Shown: one piece after another, positions 39,864 to 51,368 of the stretch
Numbering within the stretch: position 1 is the stretch's first letter
Layout: the number at the start of each line of letters is the position of its first letter
Origin: Rhodanobacter thiooxydans
GTDB taxonomy: Bacteria > Pseudomonadota > Gammaproteobacteria > Xanthomonadales > Rhodanobacteraceae
Reading direction: 5' to 3'
Length of the DNA: 64,000 nucleotides
NCBI RefSeq assembly: GCF_021545845.1
Contig: NZ_CP088923.1
Span: 1,488,001 to 1,552,000 of the forward strand
Made by a program: the position numbers and the translations under genes
Notes under the pieces: generated by a model
Told to the model about the DNA's origin: nothing
The model's input: only the letters and a program-made list of their open reading frames with translations
Database searches by the model: none

Positions 39864-39890
39864 GTAGGAGCCCGCTCGCGGGCGATGCTC
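39864..39890. repeat. single REP arm beside the IS630 element
   Basis: GTAGGAGCCCGCTCGCGGGC followed by GATGCTC is the left arm of the REP family at 36025. The partner is not complete: AAGCATCG follows the IS630 element at 41041, then unrelated sequence. The IS apparently entered the loop of an already damaged REP pair. Confidence 0.7.
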
Positions 39891-39911
39891 TTCGCGTCGC
39901 AGGGCTTGATA

Positions 39912-40433
39912 CTAATTTGCGTTCAATGATATAGAAGTTATCCACTTGAAGCCGGTCAAAGACTGGGTTTGGTCGTGATCGACTTCCAGTGCGCGCAATC
40001 CGCCGGCTAGGGTCGTTTCGACGGCATCGAGGTTCTTGAAGACCTCGTTGCCGAAGTCTTGCTCGCGCAAGGCCTTCCAGAGATGCTCGGCTGGGTTGAG
40101 CTCGGGGCTATAGGGGGGAAGGAACACCAGGCGCATGGAGTCGGGAACGACCAGGGCGTTTGCCTGATGCCAGCCGGCTTGATCCATGACCATGAGAATG
40201 AACTCGCCAGGATGGCGACCGGCCACTTCGGCCAGGAACAGGGACATGGCCTCGGCATTGACCCACGGCAAGATGAGACTGTCGAGGACGCCGTCGTGAG
40301 GACTCACGGCGGCGAAGGCGTAGATGTATTGACGTTCCAGCCGCGCCCCCACGACAGGACGTGTCGGTGAGGGCGCCCAACATCGCCGTGGCGAGCCGAG
40401 CAGGCCAAACCGCCCCTCGTCCTGGAACATCAA
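39912..40433 (-). CDS. IS630 transposase, C-terminal DDE part
   Basis: The 173 residues from MMFQDEGRFG hold the DDE_3 catalytic domain: Asp in FQDEGRFG, Asp in LMVMDQAGWHQA, and Glu in LPPYSPELNPAEHLWKALRE. The reading frame actually continues upstream without a stop (KKLRRCVRAEVARQAR) to the A7 run at 40497-40503. It is therefore the second half of one transposase rather than a separate protein. Its TAG stop is the first three bases of the IS end. Confidence 0.88.
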   Translation of the reverse strand: MMFQDEGRFGLLGSPRRCWAPSPTRPVVGARLERQYIYAFAAVSPHDGVLDSLILPWVNAEAMSLFLAEVAGRHPGEFILMVMDQAGWHQANALVVPDSMRLVFLPPYSPELNPAEHLWKALREQDFGNEVFKNLDAVETTLAGGLRALEVDHDQTQSLTGFKWITSISLNAN

Positions 40434-40452
40434 GCGAACCGGGCGACCGCAC

Positions 40453-40977
40453 CTAGCCTGACGCGCGACCTCGGCGCGAACGCAGCGCCGCAGTTTTTTT
40501 ATATGCCGCTTGGGCCGAAACGTCTGCCTTCGGGTGGCGGGGCCGTGGAATCACCTTGCGCCAACCATGCCGCTCCAACAGGCGATAGATTGTCGACAGC
40601 GCCACCGGTTTGCCGACCCGTGCCGCATATGCCTGCCGGATGTCCAAGGCACGCAACATCCCACCCATCTCGGCCTGTCGCACAAACGGCTCCAGCAGTG
40701 CCTTCTCCTCTTCCTCGCTCAAGTACTGATGATGGCGGCCGCCACGCTCGTTCAGCGCGAAGATCGCCTCACCTTCCTTGGCCCAGCGCGAATGGATCGT
40801 ATGGACGGTCGACGCCGACCATCCCAGGATCTGGGCAATCTCCTGCGCCGAGCTCCCCAGTGTGGCCCGTAGCAGCACGCACTGGATTCGCTGGTACTCG
40901 CGATGCGATCCGGCTTGCTTCAGTCGCTCCGCCAGTCGCTTCACCGTGGCCTTGTCGTTGCCGATCAGTGTCTTCAC
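40453..40977 (-). CDS. IS630 transposase, N-terminal DNA-binding part
   Basis: The 174 residues comprise two helix-turn-helix parts (QEIAQILGWSASTVHTIHSRWAKEG; winged-helix region TIYRLLERHGWRKVIPRPRHPKAD). After AAYKK the frame meets AAAAAAAC and runs out in a nonsense tail (TAALRSRRGRASG). With six As, or a +1 shift, it would join the DDE half in frame. Either slippage on the A7 run makes the full enzyme or the element is inactivated by a one-base insertion. Confidence 0.85.
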   Translation of the reverse strand: MKTLIGNDKATVKRLAERLKQAGSHREYQRIQCVLLRATLGSSAQEIAQILGWSASTVHTIHSRWAKEGEAIFALNERGGRHHQYLSEEEEKALLEPFVRQAEMGGMLRALDIRQAYAARVGKPVALSTIYRLLERHGWRKVIPRPRHPKADVSAQAAYKKTAALRSRRGRASG

Positions 40978-41036
40978 TTGCCATCTCCCTTCCAGGCGAT
41001 GGCAAGAGTATATCTAGTTTATTGAACGCAAGTTGG

Positions 41037-41306
41037 TATGAAGCATCGTTTCCATGAGCTGCGGGCAAGCCCCGCACCCTCACCTCAATCCTCTCCCGAA
41101 GGGAGAGGAGGCCATCGTGAGCACTTCGTGCTGGTGTTTGGCTTTTTGAACCCGTATGATTACGGGTTCGACCCGCCTGGAAGGGTCGTGCACCGATCAT
41201 GGCAGGACGGAAAGCGTGGCCAGGTCCTCCGGGACGCCGCCACCGCCAGATCAGTCAGAAACCGGAGCTGCCCGCGCAGGGCGGACCCCATACAAGGAGC
41301 AATCCC
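41037..41306 (+). promoter_or_regulatory. structured leader of rpmI-rplT
   Basis: This is the 270-bp gap after the IS. It has hairpins CCTCTCCC-GAA-GGGAGAGG (41090-41108), GAACCCGTA-TGAT-TACGGGTTC (41148-41169) and CGACCC..GGGTCG (41169-41188). AAGGAG precedes rpmI. The folded character fits an L20-type autoregulatory leader, but no specific match was established. Because the IS cuts it off from infC, a promoter must lie here or in the IS. Confidence 0.4.
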
Positions 41307-43026
<1,720 letters not shown>

Positions 43027-43029
43027 GGA

Positions 43030-43115
43030 ACGGGATTCGGGATTGGGGATTCGGGATTCGCAAGAGCCTCGATTTCCCGCTTTTCCGAATCCCTAATCCC
43101 CAATCTCGAATCCCG
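43030..43115. repeat. GATTCGG / GAATCCC tract in the pheS-pheT gap
   Basis: GGGATTCGGGATTGGGGATT is followed by an inverted set (CCGAATCCCTAATCCCCAAT). The two can fold back on each other around GCAAGAGCCTCGATTTCCCG. It fills nearly the whole 100-bp gap between two co-transcribed genes. Confidence 0.8.
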
Positions 43116-43126
43116 GACTTCAATCC

Positions 43127-45505
43127 ATGAAATTCTCCGAAAACTGGCTGCGCGAACTGGTGGATGTGCAGGCCGATCGTGCCGAACTGGCCCATGCGCT
43201 GACCATGGCCGGGCTGGAAGTGGAAGAAGTTACGCCGCTGGGCGACGACCTGGCCGGCGTGGTGGTGGCCGAGATCGTCGCCGCCGAAAAGCACCCACAG
43301 GCCGACCGGCTGCAGGTGTGCAAGGTCGATGCGGGGCAGAGCGATCCGTTGCAGATCGTCTGCGGCGCGCCCAACGCGCGCGTTGGCATCAAGGTGCCGC
43401 TGGCGACGGTCGGTGCAAAGTTGCCGGGCGGCATCGCCATCAAGGCGGCCAGGCTGCGCGGCGTGGAATCGTTCGGCATGCTGTGCTCGGCGAAGGAACT
43501 GGGCATCGACGCCGACGCCTCCGGCCTGCTGGAGCTGCCGGCCGCTGCGCCGGTCGGCCAGCCGCTGGCTGCTTATCTTGGTCTGCCGGATGCCAGCTTC
43601 GAGCTGAAGCTCACCCCGAACCGCCCTGATTGCCTGAGCATGGTCGGCCTGGCGCACGACGTGGCTGCGCTGTTCGGCAGCATGGTGAAGCTGCCGGCAG
43701 CAGCAAGCGTGCCGGTGACCGGCGATGCGCGTCGCGGCATCCGCCTGGAAGCGGGCAGGGATGCGCCGCGTTACCTTGGCCGCATCATCGAAGGCATCGA
43801 CCCGATGGCACGCTCGCCGCTGTGGCTGGCCGAGCGACTGCGCCGCGCGGGCCTGCGTCCGATCAGCGCGGTGGTCGACGTCACCAACTACGTGATGCTG
43901 GAACTGGGCCAGCCGCTGCATGCGTTCGACAACGACACGCTCGAGGGCGACATCGTGGTGCGCCACGCGCGCAGCGGCGAGACGCTGAAGCTGCTTGACG
44001 GCAACGAGGCGAAACTGGACGAAAGCTTCGTGCTGGTCGCCGACGAAAAGAAGGCGCTGGCCGTGGCCGGCGTGATGGGTGGCCACGACTCGCGCGTCAC
44101 CGACGCCACCCGCAACGTGTTCCTGGAATCCGCGCATTTCGCACCCGCCGCGATCATGGGCCGCGCGCGCAAGCTGGGCCTGCACACCGATGCCTCGCAT
44201 CGCTTCGAGCGCGGTGTCGACCCGGAACTGCCGCGCCGTGCGCTGGAGCGCGCCAGCGAGCTGCTGCTGGCGATCGCCGGCGGCAAGGCCGGCCCGGTAC
44301 TGGTGGCGGAGAATCCGGCCGACCTGCCGAAACCGGCTCCGGTCGTCCTGCGCCGTGCGCGTCTGCAGCGCGTGCTCGGCGTGGACGTGGCCGACGCCGA
44401 AGTGGCGCGCATCTTCACCGCGCTGGGCATGCAGGTCGCGGCGACGACCGACGGCTGGCAGGTCACCGCGCCGAGCAGCCGTTTCGACATCGAACGCGAA
44501 GAGGACCTGATCGAGGAAGTCGCGCGCATTTTCGGCTACGACAACATTCCCACGGCTACCCCGGCTGGCGCGCTGACCCTGGCTATCGAGCCGGAGGCGC
44601 GCATCAACGAACTGGCGCTGCGCGAGCAGTTGGCCGCGCGCGGCTACTACGAGGCCGTCAACCTGTCCTTCGTGGCGGCCGAGCTGCTGGCGGAGTGGGG
44701 CTTCACCGGGCAACTGGTGCCGCTGGCCAACCCGCTGTCGGCCGATCTGGCGGTGATGCGGCCCTCGCTGCTGCCGGGGCTGATCGAGGCACTGCGCCAC
44801 AATCGCGCACGCCAGCAGGAACGGGTGCGGCTGTTCGAGGTCGCTCGCGTGTTTGCGCAGGGCAATCCGCCGGTCGAGACGCCCAGTCTGGCCATCGTGG
44901 CCTGTGGCAAGGCTCGTGCCGAGCAATGGGGCGAACCGACGCGGGCGCTGGATTTCTTCGATCTCAAGGGCGACCTGGATGCGCTGCTCGCCTGGGGCGG
45001 CGAGCCGCAGCGCTGGTCGGTGCATGCCGATGGCCTGCCGGGCTGGCTGCACCCGGGGCGCGGTGCCCGGGTGACGCGCGATGGCCTCATCGTGGGTCAC
45101 CTCGGCGCCCTGCACCCGCAATTGGCCAAGGCGCTGGACCTGGGCCCGGACGTGCATGTGCTGGAACTGGCGCTGGAGCCGCTGCTGGCGCGCCGCCTGC
45201 CCCAGGCGCAGGCAGTGCCCCGGTTCCCGGCCGTGCGCCGCGACCTTGCCATGGACCTGCCGGAAACGGTCCACTGGTCACAAATCGAGCAGACGGTTCG
45301 CCGCACGCTGGGCGAACGCCTGAAAGAACTGCGCCTGTTTGACCGCTACAGCGGCAAGGGAGTCGAAGCAGGCCGAAAAAGCCTCGCTATGGGCTTGATT
45401 TTACAGGACGCTTCACGCACGCTTACCGACGACGACGCGGACCGTTGCGTACGCGAGGCCATAGCGGCGTTGGAGCAATCATGCAAGGCAAAGTTGCGAG
45501 GGTGA
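43127..45505 (+). CDS. pheT: phenylalanine--tRNA ligase subunit beta
   Basis: PheT carries editing and tRNA binding. The protein has 792 residues. The N-terminal tRNA-binding (EMAP-like) domain reads [24 protein letters not shown]. The B3/B4 editing domain follows ([21 protein letters not shown]), with [21 protein letters not shown] and [21 protein letters not shown]. The ferredoxin-fold anticodon-binding domain is at the C-terminus ([16 protein letters not shown]). It is followed by ihfA with 1 nt between. Confidence 0.97.
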   Translation: MKFSENWLRELVDVQADRAELAHALTMAGLEVEEVTPLGDDLAGVVVAEIVAAEKHPQADRLQVCKVDAGQSDPLQIVCGAPNARVGIKVPLATVGAKLPGGIAIKAARLRGVESFGMLCSAKELGIDADASGLLELPAAAPVGQPLAAYLGLPDASFELKLTPNRPDCLSMVGLAHDVAALFGSMVKLPAAASVPVTGDARRGIRLEAGRDAPRYLGRIIEGIDPMARSPLWLAERLRRAGLRPISAVVDVTNYVMLELGQPLHAFDNDTLEGDIVVRHARSGETLKLLDGNEAKLDESFVLVADEKKALAVAGVMGGHDSRVTDATRNVFLESAHFAPAAIMGRARKLGLHTDASHRFERGVDPELPRRALERASELLLAIAGGKAGPVLVAENPADLPKPAPVVLRRARLQRVLGVDVADAEVARIFTALGMQVAATTDGWQVTAPSSRFDIEREEDLIEEVARIFGYDNIPTATPAGALTLAIEPEARINELALREQLAARGYYEAVNLSFVAAELLAEWGFTGQLVPLANPLSADLAVMRPSLLPGLIEALRHNRARQQERVRLFEVARVFAQGNPPVETPSLAIVACGKARAEQWGEPTRALDFFDLKGDLDALLAWGGEPQRWSVHADGLPGWLHPGRGARVTRDGLIVGHLGALHPQLAKALDLGPDVHVLELALEPLLARRLPQAQAVPRFPAVRRDLAMDLPETVHWSQIEQTVRRTLGERLKELRLFDRYSGKGVEAGRKSLAMGLILQDASRTLTDDDADRCVREAIAALEQSCKAKLRG

Positions 45506-45506
45506 G

Positions 45507-45806
45507 ATGGCTCTGACCAAGGCGGAAATGGCCGAGCGGCTTTTCCTCGACGTGGGCCTCAACAAGCGCGAGGCGAAGGAGTTCGTGGACGCCTATTTCG
45601 AGGTGGTCCGCGGAGCCCTGGAAAACGGCGAACAGGTGAAGTTGTCCGGCTTCGGCAATTTCGACCTGCGACTGAAGAACCAGCGGCCCGGGCGCAACCC
45701 GAAGACCGGCGAGGAGATTCCGATCTCCGCCCGGCGCGTGGTGACGTTCCGGCCGGGACAGAAACTCAAGGTAAGAGTCGAGGGCTATGCTGGACCAAGG
45801 GAATAA
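45507..45806 (+). CDS. ihfA: integration host factor subunit alpha
   Basis: IhfA pairs with IhfB to bend DNA. The 99 residues include [61 protein letters not shown] (the DNA-inserting Pro arm) and [13 protein letters not shown]. It starts 1 nt after pheT and overlaps the MerR gene, the conserved pheST-ihfA order of gammaproteobacteria. Confidence 0.97.
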   Translation: MALTKAEMAERLFLDVGLNKREAKEFVDAYFEVVRGALENGEQVKLSGFGNFDLRLKNQRPGRNPKTGEEIPISARRVVTFRPGQKLKVRVEGYAGPRE

Positions 45807-46143
45807 CACCGAGCTGCCCGCCATCCCGGCCAAGCGCTACTTCACCATCGGTGAAGTCAGCGAGTTGTGCGGGGTGAAGCCCCACGTGCTGCGCTACTGG
45901 GAGCAGGAGTTTCCTGCCCTCAACCCGGTCAAGCGCCGCGGCAACCGCCGCTACTACCAGCGCCACGACGTGCTGATGATCCGCCAGATCCGCTCGCTGC
46001 TGTACGACGAGGGTTTCACCATTACCGGTGCGCGCGCGCGTCTGGAAGGTCCGCAGGCGCGGATGGAAGCGAGCATCTCGCACCAGATCGTGCGCCAGGT
46101 GCGGATGGAACTGGAAGAAGTGCTGACCCTGCTGCGCCGCTGA
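45787..46143 (+). CDS. MerR-family transcriptional regulator
   Basis: A 118-residue regulator. Its winged HTH is [69 protein letters not shown], followed by a dimerising helix. There is no Cys-rich metal site, so the inducer is unknown. It overlaps ihfA by 20 nt. This ihfA-merR-tRNA-Pro order is typical of Xanthomonadales and related gammaproteobacteria. Confidence 0.92.
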   Translation: MLDQGNNTELPAIPAKRYFTIGEVSELCGVKPHVLRYWEQEFPALNPVKRRGNRRYYQRHDVLMIRQIRSLLYDEGFTITGARARLEGPQARMEASISHQIVRQVRMELEEVLTLLRR

Positions 46144-46198
46144 AGCGCGATTCGCGCTTCCGGCAGCGGGCATCAAGCTGCTAGAATTGCCGTTTCGT

Positions 46199-46275
46199 CG
46201 GGGCGTAGCGCAGTCTGGTAGCGCATCTGCCTGGGGGGCAGAGGGTCGTCGGTTCGAATCCGGCCGCCCCGACCA
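46199..46275 (+). tRNA. tRNA-Pro (GGG)
   Basis: A 77-nt cloverleaf. The acceptor stem CGGGGCG/CGCCCCG is followed by an encoded ACCA. The D arm is GCGC/GCGC. The anticodon stem TCTGC/GCAGA has loop CTGGGGG (anticodon GGG). The T arm has GGTTCGAATCC. A -10-like TAGAAT lies about 12 nt upstream at 46182-46187. Confidence 0.97.
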
Positions 46276-46310
46276 ATTGGACTACTCTAGACAATCCGGA
46301 ATGTCACTGA

Positions 46311-46335
46311 AACCGCGCTCTGGCGCGGTTTTTTG
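46311..46335 (+). terminator. terminator after tRNA-Pro
   Basis: AACCGCGC-TCTG-GCGCGGTT followed by TTTTG. Confidence 0.88.
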
Positions 46336-46491
46336 TTGTCTACATCGGCACCCCCATTGAGTCCCTCCAAGTCCGTAGGATGGCTCGGGGTACGCGAGCC
46401 AAGGGTGATCTGCTGGGTCGCTGAGGGCCAGGAATGCGGTGCGTATTAGATGCGCCTCTCGCTGCTAGGATCGGCCGGAGGGAGAGATGCC

Positions 46492-47205
46492 ATGACAGAC
46501 GACCAGATCAAAGGCGATGCCATCGCGTTCGCGAAAGCAAACAAGAAGAACATTGCTCGAAGGTTGTGTTCAAAAGAACAGTACCCACCTGAAAAGGATC
46601 CGGTCTCGATCTTCATGGCGGGGTCGCCAGGAGCCGGTAAAACTGAGGCGTCGATCGAGCTTGTCGCTGCGGTCGGGCCAACCATTCGGATTGACCCAGA
46701 CGACCTGCGGTCGGAATTTCCGATGTACAACGGCGGCAACGCCCACCTCTTTCAGCCAGCGGTCTCGATCATCGTCGACAAGATGATCGACTTTGTGTTC
46801 GACAACGACCAGAGCTTCCTACTTGACGGAACGCTAGCCAACGAGAACAAAGCTCGATACAACATAGAGCGATCGCTGCAGCACAAGCGGGTGGTTCAGG
46901 TTCTGTATGTGTATCAGGACCCGTGTCAGGCTTGGCAGTTCGTCTGCGCTAGGGAAGCCGTCGAGGGGCGTCGTATTGACCTAGAAACCTTTATAAGTCA
47001 ATATTTTGAGTCCCGAAGGGTCGTTAACGCTTTAAAAGCGAAGTACGGTGCCGATATCAAAATTGACCTGCTTCTGAAGAACAATGATGGATCAAATCGA
47101 TCCTACCAAGCGAACATCCAGAACGTTGATCACCACGCACCCGAAGCGTACGATGAAAAGCGCTTGAGAGTAGCCATTTCAACCATGAAATACGTGAGTG
47201 ACTAA
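46492..47205 (+). CDS. zeta-toxin-family P-loop kinase
   Basis: A 237-residue protein of the zeta toxin/PezT fold. Zeta enzymes phosphorylate UDP-N-acetyl sugars and poison cell-wall synthesis. Walker A is IFMAGSPGAGKTEAS (around residues 40-54). IRIDPDDLRSEFPMYNGG gives the substrate Asp and Arg, and SFLLDGTLANENKARYNIERSL and VYQDPCQAWQFVCARE follow, typical of chromosomal zeta proteins. GGAGGGAGAG precedes ATG 46492. The codon and base composition is visibly less GC-rich than neighbours, and it sits just after a tRNA gene, so transfer is likely. No epsilon-type antitoxin precedes it; a 58-codon gene follows with a one-base overlap. Confidence 0.85.
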   Translation: MTDDQIKGDAIAFAKANKKNIARRLCSKEQYPPEKDPVSIFMAGSPGAGKTEASIELVAAVGPTIRIDPDDLRSEFPMYNGGNAHLFQPAVSIIVDKMIDFVFDNDQSFLLDGTLANENKARYNIERSLQHKRVVQVLYVYQDPCQAWQFVCAREAVEGRRIDLETFISQYFESRRVVNALKAKYGADIKIDLLLKNNDGSNRSYQANIQNVDHHAPEAYDEKRLRVAISTMKYVSD

Positions 47206-47381
47206 TGGGTATCTTCACCGCCAAAAAGGTTGAGCGAAGCGCGATGGCGGAGTTCATCCGTAACGCGTCCTCATCCGAAAAGAACAAGGTATATCGCGAA
47301 GTCCTCGTCAAGGCGACCAAACGCCAAGAGGATGTGGTGAAGCGCGCTCCGACAGGCTACCTCTTGAAGGCCTGCGGTTGA
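47205..47381 (+). CDS. small protein, 58 aa, partner of the zeta-like kinase
   Basis: ATG 47205 shares one base with the kinase stop (TAATG). The product starts MGIFTAKKVERSAMAEFIRN and ends RAPTGYLLKACG. It is rich in Lys, Glu and Ser, likely helical, with no signal or membrane segment. The overlap says the two genes are translated together. It could be an antitoxin in reverse order or a substrate adaptor; no family is recognised. It ends 10 nt before a strong terminator. Confidence 0.7.
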   Translation: MGIFTAKKVERSAMAEFIRNASSSEKNKVYREVLVKATKRQEDVVKRAPTGYLLKACG

Positions 47382-47390
47382 TGCAGCAAG

Positions 47391-47416
47391 AAAAACCCCG
47401 CTTCTGCGGGGTTTTT
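47391..47416. terminator. bidirectional terminator after the zeta pair
   Basis: AAAAACCCCGC-TTCT-GCGGGGTTTTT, symmetrical A5/T5 flanks. It closes the zeta operon and may also serve serA from the other side. Confidence 0.9.
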
Positions 47417-47499
47417 CTTGTGTGCCTTGCCTCATGATTGAGCACGAACGCACTCTTGTGTGTCGGACTGCTTGTGACTTCGCTGCAGGGAGTGGGTTC

Positions 47500-48732
47500 C
47501 TAATACAACACCCGGCTGCGCAGCGTCCCGGGGATTGCCGCCAGCTTCGCCTTCAGCTCGCTGGCCTGGGCCTCGTCGGCGCTGACGTCGATCACCACGT
47601 AGCCGACTTCGCCGTCGGTCTGCAGGAACTGCGCGTCGATGTTGATGTTGCCGGCCGAGAACAGCTCGTTGATGCGCGACAGCGTGCCTGGCACGTTGCG
47701 GTGGATGTGCAGCAGGCGGCGGCTGTGCGGGTGTTCGGGCAGGGCCACTTCGGGGAAGTTCACCGCCGACAGGGTGGAGCCGTTGTCGCTGTAGCGGACC
47801 AGCTTGCTGGCCACCTCGATGCCGATGTTGTCCTGCGCCTCCAGCGTGCTGCCGCCGATGTGTGGGGTAAGGATCACGTTGTCCAGACCGACCAGCGGCG
47901 AGACGAAGGGGTCGTCGTTGCCCTTGGGTTCGGTCGGGAACACGTCCACCGCGGCGCCGGAGAGGTGGCCGGCGCGCAGCACGGCGGCCAGCGCGTCGAT
48001 GTCCACCACGCTGCCGCGCGAGGCGTTGATCAGCATCGCGCCGGCGCGCATCTTCGCCAGTTGCTCGCGACGGATCATCATCCGGGTGGCAGGGGTTTCC
48101 GGCACGTGCAGAGTGACCACGTCGGCGCGTTCCAGCAGCTCGTCCAGGCTGGACACGGCGCGTGCGTTGCCGAGCGCCAGCTTGGTCTCGATGTCGTGGA
48201 AGATCACCCGCATGCCCATGCTCTCGGCCAGCACGCCGACCTGGGTGCCGATGTGGCCGTAGCCGACGATGCCGAGCACCTTGTCGCGCGTCTCGTAGCT
48301 GCCGCTGGCCGACTTGGACCAGCCGCCGCGATGGCACTGCGCGTTTTTCTGCGGAATACCGCGCAGCAGCATGATCGCCTCGGCGATCACCAGTTCGGCC
48401 ACGCTGCGGGTGTTGGAGTAGGGCGCGTTGAACACCGGCACGCCGAGCCTGCGCGCGGCGCCCAGATCCACCTGGTTGGTGCCGATGCAGAAGCAGCCCA
48501 CCGCGATCAGCCGCTTGGCCTGGGCCAGCACCTCGGCGGTGAGCTGGGTGCGCGAACGGATGCCGACGATGTGCGCGTCGGCGATGCGCACCTTCAGTTC
48601 GTTTTCGGGCAGTGACTTGGCATGCAGCTCGACCTGGCTGTAGCCGGCGCGACGGAAGTTGTCGACCGCGCTGGCGCTGACGCCTTCCAGCAGCAATACC
48701 TTGATGTCCTGGCGAGGGTAGGAGGTCTGCAT
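47500..48732 (-). CDS. serA: D-3-phosphoglycerate dehydrogenase
   Basis: SerA oxidises 3-phosphoglycerate in serine synthesis. Many SerA enzymes regenerate NAD by reducing 2-oxoglutarate to D-2-hydroxyglutarate. The 410-residue protein has GIRSRTQLTAEVL, the NAD site GIVGYGHIGTQVGVLAESMGM, INASRGSVVDIDALAAVL and the catalytic His in LTPHIGGSTLEAQ. A C-terminal ACT domain (LHIHRNVPGTLSRINELFSAGNINIDAQ) is present. ATG 48732 is used; the longer frame overlaps the divergent gene. It is divergent from a D-2-hydroxyglutarate dehydrogenase-like gene. Confidence 0.96.
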   Translation of the reverse strand: MQTSYPRQDIKVLLLEGVSASAVDNFRRAGYSQVELHAKSLPENELKVRIADAHIVGIRSRTQLTAEVLAQAKRLIAVGCFCIGTNQVDLGAARRLGVPVFNAPYSNTRSVAELVIAEAIMLLRGIPQKNAQCHRGGWSKSASGSYETRDKVLGIVGYGHIGTQVGVLAESMGMRVIFHDIETKLALGNARAVSSLDELLERADVVTLHVPETPATRMMIRREQLAKMRAGAMLINASRGSVVDIDALAAVLRAGHLSGAAVDVFPTEPKGNDDPFVSPLVGLDNVILTPHIGGSTLEAQDNIGIEVASKLVRYSDNGSTLSAVNFPEVALPEHPHSRRLLHIHRNVPGTLSRINELFSAGNINIDAQFLQTDGEVGYVVIDVSADEAQASELKAKLAAIPGTLRSRVLY

Positions 48733-48847
48733 GGTCGTCCCGGGTCGAGTGGCGTTGTCGCCCACTATGCCAGATTTTGCGGCGCTGCAGCACTGGACGC
48801 GGGGCGAAGCGGCTGGCAGGCTGCGGGAACGCCCCAGGAGCCCAAGC

Positions 48848-50239
48848 ATGTCCGACCCTCGCCTCGCCGAACTGTCCCGCCGGTTGCCGGAGCTGCGCGT
48901 GCTCAACGCACCCGCCGAGCTGGAGCATTACGGCCGCGACTGGACCCGCCGCTGGACGCCGGCGCCGCTGGCCATCGCGCTGCCGACCAGCACCGAAGAG
49001 GTGCAGGCCATCGTGCGCTGGGCGAACGAGTCGCGCGTGGCGATCGTGCCGTCCGGTGGCCGCACCGGCCTGTCCGGCGGTGCGGTGGCGGCCAACGGCG
49101 AGCTGGTGTTGAGCCTGGAGCGGATGAACCGGGTGCTGGATTTCGACGCGGTGGACTGCACGCTGACCGTGCAGTCGGGGATGATCCTGCAACACGTGCA
49201 CGAGGCCGCCCGTGAACATGGTCTGGTCTATCCGGTCGATTTCGCCGCGCGCGGCTCGTGCTCGATCGGCGGCAACATCGCCACCAACGCCGGCGGCATC
49301 CGGGTGATCCGCTACGGCAACACGCGTGAATGGATCGCCGGGCTGAAAGTGGTAGCCGGCAACGGCGAGTTGCTTGAGCTCAACCGCGGGCTGATCAAGA
49401 ACTCCAGCGGCTACGATTTCCGCCAGCTGCTGGTCGGTTCGGAAGGCACGCTCGGCATCGTGGCGGAGGCGACCTTGAAGCTCACCGAGCCGCCGCCGCC
49501 GTCGCAAGTGATGCTGCTGGCGCTGCCGGACATGGATGCGTTGATGCAGGTGTTCGCACTGTTCCGCGCGCGGCTCGTCCTGCAGGCGTTCGAGTTCTTC
49601 ACCGACCATGCGTTGCGGCACGTGCTGGCGCACGGCGCGCAGCGCGCCATCGACGGCGATCATCCCTACTACGTGGTGACCGAATTCGATGCGGCCGACG
49701 AGCGGCAGCAGGAGGCCGCGTTGGCCGCGTTCGAGCAGGGCATGGCGGAAGGCTGGATCAGCGACGGCGTGATCGCGCAGAGCGAAGCGCAGGCCGCCGC
49801 GCTATGGCGGCTGCGCGAGGGCATCACCGAGAGCCTGGCGCCGCGGCGGCCGTACAAGAACGACGTGTCGGTGCGGATCAGCGCGGTGCCGGCGTTCCTG
49901 CACGAGATGCAGGCGTTGCTGGCGCGCGAGTATCCGCAGGCCGAGGTGGTCTGGTTCGGCCACATCGGCGACGGCAACCTGCACATCAACGTGCTGCGCC
50001 CGGACGGCCTGGTGGAGGACGCGTTCATCGCCCAGTGCGAACACGTCACCGCGCTGCTGGCGGCGACACTGCAGCGCCATGGCGGCAGCATCTCGGCCGA
50101 GCACGGCATCGGCCTGGTCAAGCGGGCGTATCTGGAAAGCACCCGCAGTGCGACGGAGATCGCGCTGATGCGCGGGGTGCGCCGGGTGTTCGACCCCAAC
50201 GGCGTGCTCAATCCAGGCAAGCTGTTCGCGCCTGACTGA
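48848..50239 (+). CDS. FAD-linked oxidase, probable D-2-hydroxyglutarate dehydrogenase
   Basis: A 463-residue flavoprotein of the GlcD/D-lactate dehydrogenase type. The FAD_binding_4 domain has VAIVPSGGRTGLSGGAVAANGELVLSLERMN, CSIGGNIATNAGGIRVIRYGNTREW and GSEGTLGIVAEATLKL. The C-terminal cap has HIGDGNLHINVL (metal-binding His) and SISAEHGIGLVKR. AGGAG precedes ATG 48848. D-lactate is an alternative substrate, but divergence from serA favours D-2-hydroxyglutarate, the by-product of SerA, as shown for this pair in pseudomonads. Substrate is inferred. Confidence 0.85.
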   Translation: MSDPRLAELSRRLPELRVLNAPAELEHYGRDWTRRWTPAPLAIALPTSTEEVQAIVRWANESRVAIVPSGGRTGLSGGAVAANGELVLSLERMNRVLDFDAVDCTLTVQSGMILQHVHEAAREHGLVYPVDFAARGSCSIGGNIATNAGGIRVIRYGNTREWIAGLKVVAGNGELLELNRGLIKNSSGYDFRQLLVGSEGTLGIVAEATLKLTEPPPPSQVMLLALPDMDALMQVFALFRARLVLQAFEFFTDHALRHVLAHGAQRAIDGDHPYYVVTEFDAADERQQEAALAAFEQGMAEGWISDGVIAQSEAQAAALWRLREGITESLAPRRPYKNDVSVRISAVPAFLHEMQALLAREYPQAEVVWFGHIGDGNLHINVLRPDGLVEDAFIAQCEHVTALLAATLQRHGGSISAEHGIGLVKRAYLESTRSATEIALMRGVRRVFDPNGVLNPGKLFAPD

Positions 50240-50265
50240 AGGTCCGCAAGCCGCGCCCATGCTAG

Positions 50266-51261
<996 letters not shown>

Positions 51262-51274
51262 GGCGAGCCATGAC

Positions 51275-51359
51275 GGGTAGGAGCCGCGCTTGCGGACGAT
51301 GCTCTTGCGAATCCCGAATCCCGGCTTTCAAAGCATCGCCCGCCAGCGGGCTCCTACCC
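51275..51359. repeat. REP pair (BIME-like) between pip and upp
   Basis: GGGTAGGAGCCGCGCTTGCG and CGCCAGCGGGCTCCTACCC are inverted arms around TTGCGAATCCCGAATCCCGG. It lies between the stops of convergent genes and could act as a terminator. Confidence 0.85.
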
Positions 51360-51368
51360 AGGTGTCGG

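Larger units (their letters stand above)
39912..41036 (-). mobile_element. IS630-family insertion sequence
   Basis: The element is bounded by TA at 39910-39911 and 41037-41038, the TA target duplication of this family. Imperfect terminal inverted repeats are CTAATTTGCGTTCAATGATA at the left and CCAACTTGCGTTCAATAAAC (complement) at the right. It is 1125 bp and contains two overlapping transposase frames on the minus strand. It separates infC from rpmI. Confidence 0.92.

Noticed and set aside
39912..40977. -1 programmed frameshift in the IS630 transposase
   Set aside because: The -1 frame after the A7 run meets a stop before the DDE region; only a +1 shift or loss of one A joins the halves.
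46199..47420. Integrated phage or ICE at tRNA-Pro
   Set aside because: No integrase, no duplicated tRNA 3' end and only two genes in the island; transfer is likely but its vehicle is not visible.
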